Source: Actibacterium sp. | GTDB lineage: Bacteria > Pseudomonadota > Alphaproteobacteria > Rhodobacterales > Rhodobacteraceae | Assembly (NCBI GenBank): GCA_016278325.1 | Contig: JADQCB010000025.1 | Coordinates: 20,529 to 84,528 of the forward strand | Length of the DNA: 64,000 nucleotides | Direction: 5' to 3' | Shown: positions 38,860 to 48,752 of the stretch, one piece after another | How positions within the stretch are numbered: the stretch's first letter is position 1 | How the letters are laid out: each line of letters starts with the position of its first letter | Made by a program: the position numbers and the translations under genes | The notes under the pieces: model-generated | Told to the model about the DNA's origin: nothing | Seen by the model: only the letters and a program-made list of their open reading frames with translations | The model's database searches: none

Positions 38860-38885
38860 CGCCCGGAGTCCCGAAGGCCCGGGCG
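38860..38885 (-). terminator. possible terminator hairpin after miaA
   Basis: CGCCCGG and CCGGGCG pair around a 12-base loop on the minus strand, 31 bases after the miaA stop. A run of six T comes only about 11 bases further, so efficiency is doubtful. Confidence 0.4.
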
Positions 38886-38915
38886 TCGATCCGGCCCGTG
38901 GGCAGGGCCTGCCGG

Positions 38916-39791
38916 TCAGGGCAGGTCCAGCACATGCCAGTCGCGCATCCGTCCACGGAACCAGCTGCGCTGGCGCTTGGCGTATTGGCGCGATGCGGTC
39001 TTCGCGGCTGTCACGGCGTCGACCAGCGATATCTGCCCCTTGAGACAGGCGATCAGTTCGGCCGCGCCGATCGCCCGGGACGATTGCAGGGCCGGATCCC
39101 AGCCGGCGAGGTTTGCCCGCGCCTCGTCCAGCGCGCCGGAGTCCAGCATCCGGTCGAAACGGCGGTGGATGCGCGCGTTCAGCCAGTCGCGATCGGCATT
39201 CAGCACGAAGGGCTGCACATCGGCCAGCGGCAACACCGGGGCGGGGGTGTCGTCGTGCCAGGCCGCCAGGCCGCGCCCGGTTGCGCGCCACACTTCCCAG
39301 GCCCGCTGGACGCGCATCGGGTTGAGCGGATCGACCCGGGCCTGCGTCTCCGCATCCAGTTCCTCGAACATTCCCGCATGCCCCTCGGCCTTGCGCCGGG
39401 CATCGGCCAGCGCGCGCAGTTCCTGCGGGGTCGGCGGGATCTCGGCCAGCCCCTCGGTCAGTGCCGCGAAATACAATCCGGTGCCGCCGACGATGATCGG
39501 CCGCGCGTCACCCGACAGCAACGGCACCACGTCGCGCAGCCAGTGCCCGGCCGAATAGGCGCCGTCGCGGGGCACATGCCCGTAAAGCGCGTGGCGCGTG
39601 CCGGCTTCTTCCTGCGGGCCCGGGCGCGCGGTCAGGACCCGCCAGTTCGCGAAGACCTGCAAGGCGTCGGCATTGACGATCACGCCGCCCTGCCGCGCGG
39701 CAAGGTCCAGCGCCAGCGCCGATTTGCCGCTGGCGGTCGGCCCGGCGATCAGCACCGGGCGCTCAGGGTCGGTTTGCGGCAGCCGCTGCAC
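38916..39791 (-). CDS. miaA: tRNA dimethylallyltransferase
   Basis: A 291-aa enzyme that adds the dimethylallyl group to A37 of tRNAs reading UNN codons. The P-loop is [11 protein letters not shown] near residue 17; [12 protein letters not shown] and [13 protein letters not shown] are catalytic family motifs. The first codon appears to be GTG (39791); no ATG suits the conserved N-terminus and the Shine-Dalgarno is poor, so the exact start is uncertain. It is divergent from pyrH across 92 bases. Confidence 0.95.
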   Translation of the reverse strand: MQRLPQTDPERPVLIAGPTASGKSALALDLAARQGGVIVNADALQVFANWRVLTARPGPQEEAGTRHALYGHVPRDGAYSAGHWLRDVVPLLSGDARPIIVGGTGLYFAALTEGLAEIPPTPQELRALADARRKAEGHAGMFEELDAETQARVDPLNPMRVQRAWEVWRATGRGLAAWHDDTPAPVLPLADVQPFVLNADRDWLNARIHRRFDRMLDSGALDEARANLAGWDPALQSSRAIGAAELIACLKGQISLVDAVTAAKTASRQYAKRQRSWFRGRMRDWHVLDLP

Positions 39792-39883
39792 CTTGTGATC
39801 CGTTCGTTATATACGTTGAACCTCGGGGGGTTTTCCGACATTTTGCGGCCGACGCCAAGTGCAGCTTCCGGGAAGGGCAGATC

Positions 39884-40621
39884 ATGGACGACAACCGCGC
39901 CGCGCAACCGGCCCCGGCCTTCAGGCGTGTGCTTCTGAAGATTTCCGGCGAGGCGCTGATGGGGCCTCAGGGATACGGGCTGCATCCTCCGACCGTGCAA
40001 CGCATCGCGCAAGAGGTGAAATCGGTCCACGACATGGGGGTCGAGATCTGCATGGTGATCGGCGGCGGCAACGTCTTTCGCGGGCTTCAGGGCAGCGCGC
40101 AGGGGATGGAGCGGACCACCGCCGATTACATGGGCATGCTGGCCACCGTGATGAACGCGCTGGCGATGCAGTCGGCGCTGGAATCGCTGGGCGTGTTCAC
40201 CCGGGTGATCAGCGCGATTCCGATGGACCAGATCTGCGAGCCCTATATACGGCGCCGCGCGGTGCGCCACCTGGAAAAAAAGCGCGTGTGCATATTTGCG
40301 GCGGGCACCGGCAATCCCTATTTCACGACGGACACGGCCGCCACCCTGCGCGCCAACGAGATGGTCTGCGAGGCGATCTTCAAGGGCACGAAGGTGGATG
40401 GCGTCTATGACAAGGACCCCGAGAAGTTCGCGGATGCGACGCGCTATGACGACATAACCTATGACGATGTCCTGATCCGGAACCTCAAGGTGATGGATGC
40501 CTCGGCGATCGCGCTGGCGCGCGACAACGACCTGCCGATCATCGTCTTTTCGCTGGACGAACCCGGCGGCTTCAAGGGCATCCTGGCGGGGCAGGGCACC
40601 TATACAACCGTGCATGGTTGA
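39884..40621 (+). CDS. pyrH: uridylate kinase
   Basis: A 245-aa amino-acid-kinase-fold enzyme that phosphorylates UMP to UDP, the bacterial hexameric type. [23 protein letters not shown] and [16 protein letters not shown] bind substrates; [13 protein letters not shown] is diagnostic. GGGAAGGGCAGATC precedes the ATG. It leads the pyrH-frr-uppS-cdsA-dxr-rseP series, a conserved bacterial order. Confidence 0.97.
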   Translation: MDDNRAAQPAPAFRRVLLKISGEALMGPQGYGLHPPTVQRIAQEVKSVHDMGVEICMVIGGGNVFRGLQGSAQGMERTTADYMGMLATVMNALAMQSALESLGVFTRVISAIPMDQICEPYIRRRAVRHLEKKRVCIFAAGTGNPYFTTDTAATLRANEMVCEAIFKGTKVDGVYDKDPEKFADATRYDDITYDDVLIRNLKVMDASAIALARDNDLPIIVFSLDEPGGFKGILAGQGTYTTVHG

Positions 40622-40678
40622 CGCTATAGCGGTGCAGGCCGCGCGCGGCCGCAGATCGACAGAAAGAGAGTGAAGGGC

Positions 40679-41245
40679 ATGGCGGACGAAGAGCTTGAAA
40701 TCGACACCGACGACCTCAAGCGCCGGATGGACGGCGCGATGACCTCGTTGCGGCAGGAATTTGCTTCGTTGCGGACCGGCCGGGCCTCGGCCTCGATGGT
40801 CGAGCCGGTGATGGTGGATGCCTATGGCACCTCGACCCCGATCAACCAGGTCGGCACCGTCAATGTCCCCGAGCCGCGCATGCTGACCATCAATGTCTGG
40901 GACAAGTCGCTCGTCCAGAAGGTGGAAAAGGCGATCATGGAAAGCGGGCTGGGGATCAACCCCCAGACCAACGGCACGATCATCATGCTGCCGATCCCCG
41001 AATTGAATGAAGAGCGCCGGCGGGAACTGACCCGGGTCGCCGCGCAATATGCCGAACACGCGAGGGTGGCGATCCGCAACGTGCGTCGCGATGGCATGGA
41101 CCAGTTGAAGAAGGCCAAGGCCGCCGGGATGAGCGAGGACGACCACAAGATCTGGGCCGACGAGATCCAGGAGCTGACGGACAGTTACATTTCGGCCGTC
41201 GACGAGGCGCTCGATCACAAGCAGCAGGAGATCATGCGGGTTTGA
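40679..41245 (+). CDS. frr: ribosome recycling factor
   Basis: A 188-aa two-domain protein that, with EF-G, splits post-termination ribosomes. The long helical domain has [17 protein letters not shown] and [22 protein letters not shown]; both are standard. The ATG at 40679 gives the usual length (185 aa in E. coli) and has AAGGG upstream; a GTG three codons earlier is also possible. Confidence 0.97.
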   Translation: MADEELEIDTDDLKRRMDGAMTSLRQEFASLRTGRASASMVEPVMVDAYGTSTPINQVGTVNVPEPRMLTINVWDKSLVQKVEKAIMESGLGINPQTNGTIIMLPIPELNEERRRELTRVAAQYAEHARVAIRNVRRDGMDQLKKAKAAGMSEDDHKIWADEIQELTDSYISAVDEALDHKQQEIMRV

Positions 41246-41247
41246 GG

Positions 41248-42009
41248 ATGGCATGGCCGCGAAAAGGGGCGTCCCCGGCCGGCAGGGACAGCCCGACTGC
41301 CGAACCGGGCGGGCCGCGCCATGTCGCCATCATCATGGACGGGAACGGACGCTGGGCGCAGGGGCGCGGGCGGCCGCGGCTGTTCGGCCACCAGGCCGGT
41401 GCGCGCCGGGTGCGCGAGGTGGTCCGCGCCTGTCCGGATTACGGCATAGAATACCTGACCGTCTTTGCCTTCTCGACCGAGAACTGGAAGCGCACGCAGA
41501 TGGAGGTTTCGGGGCTGATGGGCCTGTTCCGGACCTATATCCGCAAGGAAGCGCGCGAGTTGCTGCGCGAAAATGTCCGGGTGCGATTCATCGGTGACCG
41601 GGTCAAGCTGGATGCCAAGTTGCGCGCCCTGATGGACGAGCTTGAGCAGATGACCGAAAGCTGCACCCGCATGAACCTGACCGTTGCGCTGAATTACGGC
41701 GGCCGCGACGAGGTGGCGCGCGCCACGCGCCGGCTGGCAGAGGATGTCGCGGCAGGCCGTCTGGACCCGGCCGACGTGGATGAAGAGACGCTGCCCAGAT
41801 ATCTCGATACCTGCGTGCTGCCCGATCCCGACCTGGTGATCCGCACCAGCGGCGAGGCGCGAATCTCGAATTTCTTGCTGTGGCAGTCGGCCTATGCCGA
41901 GTATGAATTCACACCGATCCTGTGGCCCGATTTCACGCCGCAGCATCTGGTTGAAATCCTGGAAAGATATGGCCGGCGCGAGCGTCGCTTCGGCAAGGTT
42001 CCGGTCTGA
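41248..42009 (+). CDS. uppS: undecaprenyl diphosphate synthase
   Basis: A 253-aa cis-prenyltransferase making C55-PP, the lipid carrier for peptidoglycan and LPS sugars. HVAIIMDGNGRWAQ holds the catalytic Asp, VFAFSTENWKR and DLVIRTSGEARISNFLLWQ the remaining conserved regions. The ATG at 41248 lies three bases after the frr stop; a TTG at 41242 would overlap the frr stop and has better spacing from GGAG. About 22 residues precede the first conserved strand, longer than usual, so a later start cannot be excluded, though no ATG is available there. Confidence 0.95.
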   Translation: MAWPRKGASPAGRDSPTAEPGGPRHVAIIMDGNGRWAQGRGRPRLFGHQAGARRVREVVRACPDYGIEYLTVFAFSTENWKRTQMEVSGLMGLFRTYIRKEARELLRENVRVRFIGDRVKLDAKLRALMDELEQMTESCTRMNLTVALNYGGRDEVARATRRLAEDVAAGRLDPADVDEETLPRYLDTCVLPDPDLVIRTSGEARISNFLLWQSAYAEYEFTPILWPDFTPQHLVEILERYGRRERRFGKVPV

Positions 42010-42800
42010 TGGCGGGGACCGGCAAGTGGGAAGACCTGGCCCCCCGCCTGGTTTCCGGCGCGGCGATGGCGGGCATCGGGGTGGCGATGATCTGGCTCGG
42101 CGGGGCCTGGTTCGTCGCCCTGTGCGCGGGCGTCGGCGGGCTGATGGTCTGGGAACTGGTCCGGATGATCGCCCCCGAGCGCCGGGCCGAGGCGCTGGCA
42201 CTGGCCGCGGTCGGGGCCGTGGTCATCGTGTTGGCGCGCGCCTTGCCGGCGGTTTACGCCCTGCCGCTTCTGGCCGCGCCGGCGCTGGTCGGGGCGTCGC
42301 TTCTGCGCCGCCATCGGGTCGTCTTCGCGGCTTTCGCACTGGGTATCCTGATCGCCAGTTTCGGCCTGTCGCTGTTTCGCGATAGCCATGGCATGGTCTG
42401 GCTGTTCTGGCTCGTCCTGGTCGTGATCGCCACCGACGTGTTCGGGTATTTCGGCGGCCGGATCATCGGCGGGCCGAAATTCTGGCCGCGGGTCAGCCCC
42501 AAGAAGACCTGGGCGGGCACCGTTTCGGGCTGGGTGGCCGCGGCCCTGATCGGGGTGATCTTCAGGCAGTTCACGAATGCCGGGGTGGATCTGCCCTGGA
42601 TCTCGGTCGCCCTGTCGATGGCCAGCCAGCTGGGCGATGTGGCCGAAAGCGCGGTGAAACGGCAGATGGGCGTCAAGGACAGCTCGAACCTGATACCCGG
42701 GCATGGCGGCCTGTTCGACCGGTTCGACGGGCTGCTGGGGGCCGCGCTGTTCATGCTGCTGGTGGCGCAGCTTGTCTATGTGCCCGAAGTGAGGTTCTGA
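42009..42800 (+). CDS. cdsA: phosphatidate cytidylyltransferase
   Basis: A 263-aa inner-membrane enzyme making CDP-diacylglycerol from phosphatidic acid and CTP. The C-terminal signature SAVKRQMGVKD followed by PGHGGLFDRFD is unmistakable; about seven hydrophobic segments precede it. Its ATG shares a base with the uppS stop (TGATG). Confidence 0.96.
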   Translation: MAGTGKWEDLAPRLVSGAAMAGIGVAMIWLGGAWFVALCAGVGGLMVWELVRMIAPERRAEALALAAVGAVVIVLARALPAVYALPLLAAPALVGASLLRRHRVVFAAFALGILIASFGLSLFRDSHGMVWLFWLVLVVIATDVFGYFGGRIIGGPKFWPRVSPKKTWAGTVSGWVAAALIGVIFRQFTNAGVDLPWISVALSMASQLGDVAESAVKRQMGVKDSSNLIPGHGGLFDRFDGLLGAALFMLLVAQLVYVPEVRF

Positions 42801-42803
42801 ACG

Positions 42804-43988
42804 ATGCGGCGGGTGACGATCTTCGGGGCAACCGGCTCGATCGGGCAGAACACGATCGACCTGATCGCACGGCGCCCCGGCGCGTTCCGCGTCATCGCGC
42901 TGACCGGCGGGCGCAACATCGCGCTGCTGGCCGAACAGGCGCGCCAGGTTAAGGCCGCGCTTGCGGTGACCTGTCATGCCGAGTTTTACGCCGATCTGAA
43001 GGCGGCGCTTTCGGGCAGCGGCATCGCGGTGGCCGCCGGCCCCGCCGGGATGGCCGAGGCCGCAGCGCGACCGGCCGACTGGGTGATGTCGGCGATCGTC
43101 GGCGCCGCCGGGCTGCAACCCGGTCTGAGCGCGCTCGAACATGGCGGCACGCTGGCGCTGGCCAACAAGGAAAGCCTGGTCACGGCGGGGCCGTTGCTGA
43201 TTTCGGCGGCATCGACGCATGGCGCGCGCATCCTGCCGGTGGACAGCGAGCATTCTGCGATCTTCCAGGCGCTGGTGGGCGAGGATCCGGCGACGGTGGA
43301 GCGCGTCGTCATCACCGCCTCGGGCGGGGCGTTTCGCGACTGGCCGCTGGAGGCGCTGGCCAAGGCCACGCCGCAGCAGGCGGCGGTGCATCCCAACTGG
43401 GCAATGGGCCAGCGGATCACGATCGACAGCGCCTCGATGTTCAACAAGGCGATGGAACTGATCGAGGTGCGCGAATTCTTCGGGATTGCGCCCGACCGTA
43501 TCGAGGTGCTCGTCCATCCCGAATCGCTGGTGCACGCGCTGGTCGGGTTCCGCGATGGCGCGCTGATGGCGCATCTGGGCCCGCCCGACATGCGCCACGC
43601 CATCGGCTATGCGCTGAACTGGCCCGAGCGGGCCGAACTGCCGGTCGCGCGGCTGGACCTGGCCCGGATCGGGCGGCTGAATTTCAGTGCGCCGGATCCG
43701 GCCCGGTATCCCGCGCTCGACCTTGCGCGCCGGGTGATGCGCAGCGGCGGCCTGGCCGGCGCCGCTTTCAACGCCGCAAAGGAACATGCGCTCGACGCCT
43801 TCATCGCGGGGCGGATCGGATTCCGGCAGATGGCCAGGGTGGTCGAGCATACGCTCGACATCCTTTCGGACGAAAGCGGCCTTGCGGATGCCGCGATCGA
43901 CCTCGATAAGATCCTGGCGATGGACCGACTGGCGCGGATACGGGCCGGCGAGGCGATCGAGAAGCAGAAAGTGAATGATTTGAGGTAG
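42804..43988 (+). CDS. dxr: 1-deoxy-D-xylulose 5-phosphate reductoisomerase
   Basis: A 394-aa NADPH enzyme of the methylerythritol phosphate pathway, converting DXP to MEP. FGATGSIGQNTIDLI binds NADPH; LANKESLVTAG, PVDSEHSAIFQAL and ASGGAFRDWP form the active site, and MGQRITIDSASMFNKAMELIE-like residues bind metal and substrate. It starts three bases after cdsA and supplies isoprenoids to uppS upstream in the same operon. Confidence 0.97.
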   Translation: MRRVTIFGATGSIGQNTIDLIARRPGAFRVIALTGGRNIALLAEQARQVKAALAVTCHAEFYADLKAALSGSGIAVAAGPAGMAEAAARPADWVMSAIVGAAGLQPGLSALEHGGTLALANKESLVTAGPLLISAASTHGARILPVDSEHSAIFQALVGEDPATVERVVITASGGAFRDWPLEALAKATPQQAAVHPNWAMGQRITIDSASMFNKAMELIEVREFFGIAPDRIEVLVHPESLVHALVGFRDGALMAHLGPPDMRHAIGYALNWPERAELPVARLDLARIGRLNFSAPDPARYPALDLARRVMRSGGLAGAAFNAAKEHALDAFIAGRIGFRQMARVVEHTLDILSDESGLADAAIDLDKILAMDRLARIRAGEAIEKQKVNDLR

Positions 43989-43992
43989 TCGC

Positions 43993-45330
43993 GTGGATAT
44001 TGCTGGTCTAATCCCGTCGTTTGGAAGTCTTTTTTACACGATTCTGGCCTTCGTCGTCGCGCTGAGCGTGATCGTCGCGATCCATGAATTCGGTCATTAC
44101 ATCGTCGGCCGCTGGTCGGGCATTCATGCCGAGGTATTCTCGCTGGGATTCGGGCCGGTGCTGTTCGCGCGCGAAGACCGGCGCGGCACCGTCTGGCAGG
44201 TGGCCGCGCTGCCTTTCGGCGGCTATGTGAAATTCCTTGGCGATGCCAGCCCCGCCTCGGACAAGGCCAGCGAGATCATGGACACGCTGGACGAGGAGAC
44301 GCGGCGCCACACGATGCACGGCGCGCCGCTCTGGGCGCGGGCGGCCACCGTTGCGGCCGGGCCGGTGTTCAATTTCATTCTGGCGATTCTCGTCTTCGCG
44401 GGGGTGAGCCTGATCCGGGGCGAGGCGATCGAGCCGCCCACCGTGGCGCAGATCAACCCGCTGCCGGCGGCGACCGGCGCGTTGCAGCCCGGCGATACGA
44501 TCCTGGCGATCGACGGGCGGCCGACGCCGGATTACGCGGCTTTCTATGACACGATCGAGGCGCTGTCGGTCACCGCGCCGCTGCCCTATCGCGTGCGGCG
44601 CGACGGGGCCGAGCAGGTGGTTCCGGGCCCCTATCCCTTTCCGCCCCTCGTGGCCGCGGTCCAGCCCGATTCGGCGGCGATCGAGGCCGGGCTCCGGCGG
44701 GGCGATGTCGTGCTGTCGGTCGAGGGTCGCCCGATCGCGGCGTTCAGCCAGTTGCAGGAGGCGATTACCGGCTCCGACGGCCAGCCGGTGGACATGACCG
44801 TGTGGCGCGCGGGCAAGGTGCTGGAATTCACCCTGACGCCGCGTCGGCGCGACCTGCCGCTGCCCGATGGCGGGTTCGATACCCGCTGGCTGATCGGCGC
44901 GACGGGCGGGCTGTTCTTCGAACCCGCCACCACCACGCCGGGGCCGGTCACGGCCTTGCAGAACGGTGTCGATCAGACCTGGTTCATCATGAAATCCAGC
45001 CTTTCGGGGGTCTATCACATGGTCACCGGGGCGATCAGCGCGTGCAACCTGCGCGGCCCCATCGGAATCGCCGAAACGTCGGGCGTGGCGGCGCGGCAGG
45101 GATGGCTCAGCTTTATCGGCTTCATCGCGGTGCTGTCCACCGCGGTCGGCCTGCTGAACCTGTTCCCGATCCCGGTGCTGGACGGCGGGCATCTGATGTT
45201 CCACGCATATGAGGCGGCGACCGGCCGCCCGCCCAACGACCTGGCGCTTCGCATCCTGACCGGAATCGGCCTGGGGCTGCTTGTGGCACTGATGGGCTTT
45301 GCGCTGACCAACGATCTCTTCTGCCGCTGA
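43993..45330 (+). CDS. rseP: site-2 zinc metalloprotease RseP
   Basis: A 445-aa intramembrane protease. The zinc site is VAIHEFGHYIV near residue 31-35, with the third ligand in NLFPIPVLDGGHLMF towards the C-terminus. One clear PDZ domain spans about 205-290 (AAVQPDSAAIEAGLRRGD), and a more degenerate one precedes it (TGALQPGDTILAIDGRP). RseP cuts anti-sigma factors and remnant signal peptides. The start is GTG at 43993, four bases after dxr. Confidence 0.95.
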   Translation: MDIAGLIPSFGSLFYTILAFVVALSVIVAIHEFGHYIVGRWSGIHAEVFSLGFGPVLFAREDRRGTVWQVAALPFGGYVKFLGDASPASDKASEIMDTLDEETRRHTMHGAPLWARAATVAAGPVFNFILAILVFAGVSLIRGEAIEPPTVAQINPLPAATGALQPGDTILAIDGRPTPDYAAFYDTIEALSVTAPLPYRVRRDGAEQVVPGPYPFPPLVAAVQPDSAAIEAGLRRGDVVLSVEGRPIAAFSQLQEAITGSDGQPVDMTVWRAGKVLEFTLTPRRRDLPLPDGGFDTRWLIGATGGLFFEPATTTPGPVTALQNGVDQTWFIMKSSLSGVYHMVTGAISACNLRGPIGIAETSGVAARQGWLSFIGFIAVLSTAVGLLNLFPIPVLDGGHLMFHAYEAATGRPPNDLALRILTGIGLGLLVALMGFALTNDLFCR

Positions 45331-45418
45331 ACGACCCCGGAACGGTCCCAAAGCTGACACATTTTTCCTCTAACCCTCGTATCGAGATTTCGTCCGATCG
45401 GAACAGGAGGATGAGACG

Positions 45419-45547
45419 ATGCAAACCTTGACTCGGGGATATCGCGGCCTTTCCTTGCTGGTCGGGATCAATTGGGACCTGATCCTCTATGTTGCAACGA
45501 TCGCGGTGGCGCTGGTCGGCGGGGCGTTGCTGGGCTCGCTTTTCTAG
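45419..45547 (+). CDS. 42-aa single-helix membrane peptide
   Basis: A 42-aa ORF with a strong ribosome binding site (AGGAGG, nine bases before the ATG). The N-terminal ~18 residues are polar to amphipathic (MQTLTRGYRGLSLLVGIN), the rest is one hydrophobic helix (DLILYVATIAVALVGGALL). It lies 88 bases after rseP and just before a strong terminator. No family recognised. The combination of SD, position inside a transcript and a clean membrane helix makes it likely to be real; it might be a small partner of RseP or of the envelope. Confidence 0.65.
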   Translation: MQTLTRGYRGLSLLVGINWDLILYVATIAVALVGGALLGSLF

Positions 45548-45573
45548 GCCGCGCCAGAAAATGGAATCGATGG

Positions 45574-45606
45574 AAGCCGTGCAGGGGCCTGCGCGGCTTT
45601 TTTTTC
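45574..45606 (+). terminator. terminator of the pyrH-rseP operon
   Basis: AGCCGTGCAG and CTGCGCGGCT pair (one G-U) around a four-base loop and run into eight T. It separates the pyrH-rseP series from bamA. Confidence 0.85.
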
Positions 45607-45630
45607 GTCCATCCGTCGCACGAGTCTGTT

Positions 45631-45659
45631 TTGACAAGCCCATGCAATCCCGATAGGCA
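45631..45659 (+). promoter_or_regulatory. probable bamA promoter
   Basis: A perfect -35 TTGACA (45631-45636), 17 bases, and a weak -10 TAGGCA (45654-45659). It follows the terminator, so the bamA-lpxB block has its own start about 30 bases before the bamA ATG. Confidence 0.55.
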
Positions 45660-45695
45660 GGAACCAGATCAAAAGCATAATCGCGGGACAGACGC

Positions 45696-48029
45696 ATGAT
45701 CGGAACTGGACGTGGACCCGAGACGCGATCGGCGCAGCGCGCGACGGTCGCGAAACGCCTGGCCCTGACGATTTTCCTTGCCCTGGCCGGGGTCGCCGGG
45801 GCGCCGGTTTCGCCCGCGTCGGCCCAGAGCTATTCCTTCAGTTCGGTCCAGGTCGAAGGCAATCAGCGCGTCGATGTCGCCACGATCCTCAGCTATGCCG
45901 GGATCTCCCGTGGCGAAAGCCTGAGCGCGGCCGAACTGAACGACGCCTATCAGCGGATCGTCAACAGCGGCCTGTTCGAAACGGTCGAGATGGTGCCGCA
46001 GGGCGGCCGGCTGCTGATCCGCGTCAGCGAATACCCGACGATCAACGTCATCAATTTCGAGGGCAACGCCCGGCTGAGCGACGAAGACCTGTCGAAGATC
46101 GTCAATTCGCAATCGCGGCGGGTCTACAACCCGGCCCTGGCCGAGGCTGATGCCGCCGCCATCGTTCAGGCATATGAACAGCAGGGGCGCCTGGCCGCCA
46201 CGGTTACCCCCAAGATCATCCGCCGCTCGGATAACCGGGTCGATCTGGCTTTCGAAATCGTCGAAGGCCAGGTGGTCGAGGTGCAGCGCATATCCTTCGT
46301 CGGCAATCGCAACTTCTCGGAGTTCCGCCTGCGCCGGGCGCTCCGGACCAAACAGGCCGGCCTGTTGCGGCGTTTCATCCGGTCCGACACCTTCATTGCC
46401 GACCGGATCGCCTTCGACCGGCAGGTGCTGAGCGATTTCTACCAATCCCGCGGCTACATAGATTTCCAGGTTCTGTCCGTCACCTCCGAACTGACGCGCA
46501 ACCGCGATGCCTTCCTGATCACCTTCAATCTCCGGGAAGGGCAGCAGTTCCGTTTCGGCGACGTCACCGTTTCCAGCGACGTGCCGCAGATCGACCCGGC
46601 GGATTACGAGGATGCGCTGCGGCTGTCGGCCGGCACGGTCTATTCGCCCAGCCATGTGGAAAACGCGATTGCCCGGCTGGAACGGCTGGCCGTGGATCGG
46701 GGCCTCGATTTCATCCGGGTCGAGCCGCGGATCACCCGCAATGACCGCGACCTGACGCTCGACGTGGATTTCGTGCTGACCAAGGGGCCGCGCGTCTTTG
46801 TCGAGCGGATCGACATCGAGGGCAACGCCACCACCCTGGACCGGGTGATCCGGCGTCAGTTCCGCACCGCCGAGGGCGATCCGTTCAACCCGCGCGCAAT
46901 CCGCGCCGCGGCCGAGCGGATCCGCGCCCTGGGCTTCTTCAAGACTGCCGAGGTCACCAGCCGCGAGGGCACCGCGCCCGACAAGGTGATCGTCGATGTG
47001 AATGTCGAGGAACAGCCCACCGGCTCGCTCTCGTTCGGGTTGAACTACAGCGTTGCCAACGGCGCCGGCGCGACCGTGTCCTTCACCGAGCGGAATTTCC
47101 TCGGGCGCGGGCAATATCTCGGCTTTTCCTTCAGCACCGGCATCGACAACAACCTGACGTCGATCAGTTTCGCCGAGCCCGCCTTCCTCGGGCGCGACGT
47201 GCGCTTCGGTTTCGACGCCTCCTATGCCGAATCGACAAGCCAGAACGATACGCTCTTCGATACGCGGGCGATCCGCGTCTCGCCCTCGCTGGAGTTTCCG
47301 CTGGGCGAACGGACCCGCCTCGCCCTGCGCTACACGATCGCGCAGGAAGAGATGTTCAACTATGAAGGTAAGTCGGGCATCATCAAGGCCGAAGTGGCGC
47401 AGGGCGCGCAGCTCGACAGCAAGATCGGCTATACGCTGAGCTACGATTCGCGCAATTCCGGGCTCAATCCCAATGCCGGCGTGTTGCTGCGCTTCAGCCA
47501 GGATTTCGCGGGGCTGGGCGGCGATCGCGAGTATATCGAAACCTCGGCGCTGATCGCCGCCGAGACGACGGCCTTCAACGAGGATGTGACCCTGCGCGCC
47601 GAGCTTGAGGGCGGGCTTCTTTCGATGTCCGGCGGCAACAGCCGCATGACGGACCGGTATTTCCTGAACGGAAAGATGCGCGGTTTTGACAATAACGGCC
47701 TGGGGCCGCGTGACTTGAACACCCCCAACTCGGAGGCGCTTGGTGGCAATGCCTATGCGGTGATGCGGCTGGAGGCGGAGTTCCCCATCGGCCTGCCCGA
47801 GGAATACGGTATTACCGGGGGGGTCTTTGCCGATGCCGGCTCGGTCTGGAGCCTCGACAACACGGCCGGCGGGGTGGACGACTCGTTCCATCTGCGATCG
47901 GCCGTCGGCGTCTCGATCTTCTGGGAAACGCCGATCGGCCCGCTGCGCTTCAATTTCTCTCAGGCGATCGACAAGCAGTCCTATGACGTCACGCGCAGCT
48001 TCGATCTGACCATCGCGACAAGGTTCTGA
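45696..48029 (+). CDS. bamA: outer-membrane protein assembly factor BamA
   Basis: A 777-aa Omp85 protein. A signal peptide ends near ASAQS (about residue 44, with a long n-region). Five POTRA domains follow (about 48-430), beginning FSSVQVEGNQRVDVATILSY; the C-terminal barrel (about 440-777) has SNSR-type and FTERNFLGRGQYLG elements and ends in the aromatic ATRF, the usual terminal signature. BamA inserts beta-barrels such as LptD. It overlaps the next gene in TGATG. Confidence 0.96.
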   Translation: MIGTGRGPETRSAQRATVAKRLALTIFLALAGVAGAPVSPASAQSYSFSSVQVEGNQRVDVATILSYAGISRGESLSAAELNDAYQRIVNSGLFETVEMVPQGGRLLIRVSEYPTINVINFEGNARLSDEDLSKIVNSQSRRVYNPALAEADAAAIVQAYEQQGRLAATVTPKIIRRSDNRVDLAFEIVEGQVVEVQRISFVGNRNFSEFRLRRALRTKQAGLLRRFIRSDTFIADRIAFDRQVLSDFYQSRGYIDFQVLSVTSELTRNRDAFLITFNLREGQQFRFGDVTVSSDVPQIDPADYEDALRLSAGTVYSPSHVENAIARLERLAVDRGLDFIRVEPRITRNDRDLTLDVDFVLTKGPRVFVERIDIEGNATTLDRVIRRQFRTAEGDPFNPRAIRAAAERIRALGFFKTAEVTSREGTAPDKVIVDVNVEEQPTGSLSFGLNYSVANGAGATVSFTERNFLGRGQYLGFSFSTGIDNNLTSISFAEPAFLGRDVRFGFDASYAESTSQNDTLFDTRAIRVSPSLEFPLGERTRLALRYTIAQEEMFNYEGKSGIIKAEVAQGAQLDSKIGYTLSYDSRNSGLNPNAGVLLRFSQDFAGLGGDREYIETSALIAAETTAFNEDVTLRAELEGGLLSMSGGNSRMTDRYFLNGKMRGFDNNGLGPRDLNTPNSEALGGNAYAVMRLEAEFPIGLPEEYGITGGVFADAGSVWSLDNTAGGVDDSFHLRSAVGVSIFWETPIGPLRFNFSQAIDKQSYDVTRSFDLTIATRF

Positions 48030-48682
48030 TGGCGGCGCTGCGCAAGGGCGCGCGGCGCGCGGCGTTCGCGCTGTTTCTGGCCCTCGCCGCGATGCCGGGG
48101 GGCGCCCAGCAGGCGGATGACCCGGCCCTGCGCAGCCCGATCGTGACCGTCGATCAGGAAAGGCTGTTCAGCGAGTCCGCCTATGGCCAGAGCCTGATCG
48201 ACGAGATCGAGGCCGCGTCCGAGGAACTGGCGGCCGAGAACCGGAATATCGAGGCGGATCTGATCGCCGAGGAACGCGCCCTGACCGAGGCGCGCGCGAC
48301 GCTCGACCCCGAAACATTCCGCAAGCGCGCCGCGGCCTTCGATGAAAAGGTCGTGGCGATCCGCAAGCAACAGGATGAAAAGGCCCGCGACCTGGTGCGC
48401 CAGCGCGAAACCGCGCGCGAGGATTTCTACAGGCGGATTCTGCCGATCCTGACCGACATCGTGCGCGAACGCGGTGCGGTGGCGGTCATGGAAAGTCGGG
48501 CGGTGATCCTGTCGGCGGATCGGATCGACATCACCGATGAGGCGATCGCGCGGATCGATGCGGCCTTCGCCCCCGATGATGCGCCCCCCGCAAACAGCGC
48601 GCCCTCCCCGCCACCGGACAGGGACGGGGCGGCCGACGGGGCCGTCGCGCCGGGGATCCAGCTGCCCCCCGGCGGGCAGTGA
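48029..48682 (+). CDS. skp: periplasmic chaperone Skp/OmpH family
   Basis: A 217-aa exported coiled-coil protein. A signal peptide ends near residue 27 (GGAQQ); [17 protein letters not shown] is the Skp beta-strand start, then long charged helices (about 55-140) form the tentacles. The C-terminus has a Pro/Asp/Gly-rich tail from about residue 185 that E. coli Skp lacks. It holds unfolded outer-membrane proteins for BamA, the preceding gene. In many proteobacteria lpxD comes next, but here fabZ follows. Confidence 0.88.
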   Translation: MAALRKGARRAAFALFLALAAMPGGAQQADDPALRSPIVTVDQERLFSESAYGQSLIDEIEAASEELAAENRNIEADLIAEERALTEARATLDPETFRKRAAAFDEKVVAIRKQQDEKARDLVRQRETAREDFYRRILPILTDIVRERGAVAVMESRAVILSADRIDITDEAIARIDAAFAPDDAPPANSAPSPPPDRDGAADGAVAPGIQLPPGGQ

Positions 48683-48752
48683 GCAGGCTTGTCTCGCCTG
48701 CCGGGTCTTGCTACTGGCAGATGCAGACCCGGCCACCGGAGGAGATTGGAAG

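Noticed and set aside
38846..38860. GTTC-N7-GAAC upstream of the AraC regulator gene, first taken for a LexA box
   Set aside because: The half-sites are inverted; the alphaproteobacterial LexA operator is a direct repeat.
41253..41597. Alternative frame at the uppS start, suggesting a frameshift
   Set aside because: The main frame carries all UppS motifs without interruption; the other frame is Arg/Gly-rich and ends without similarity.
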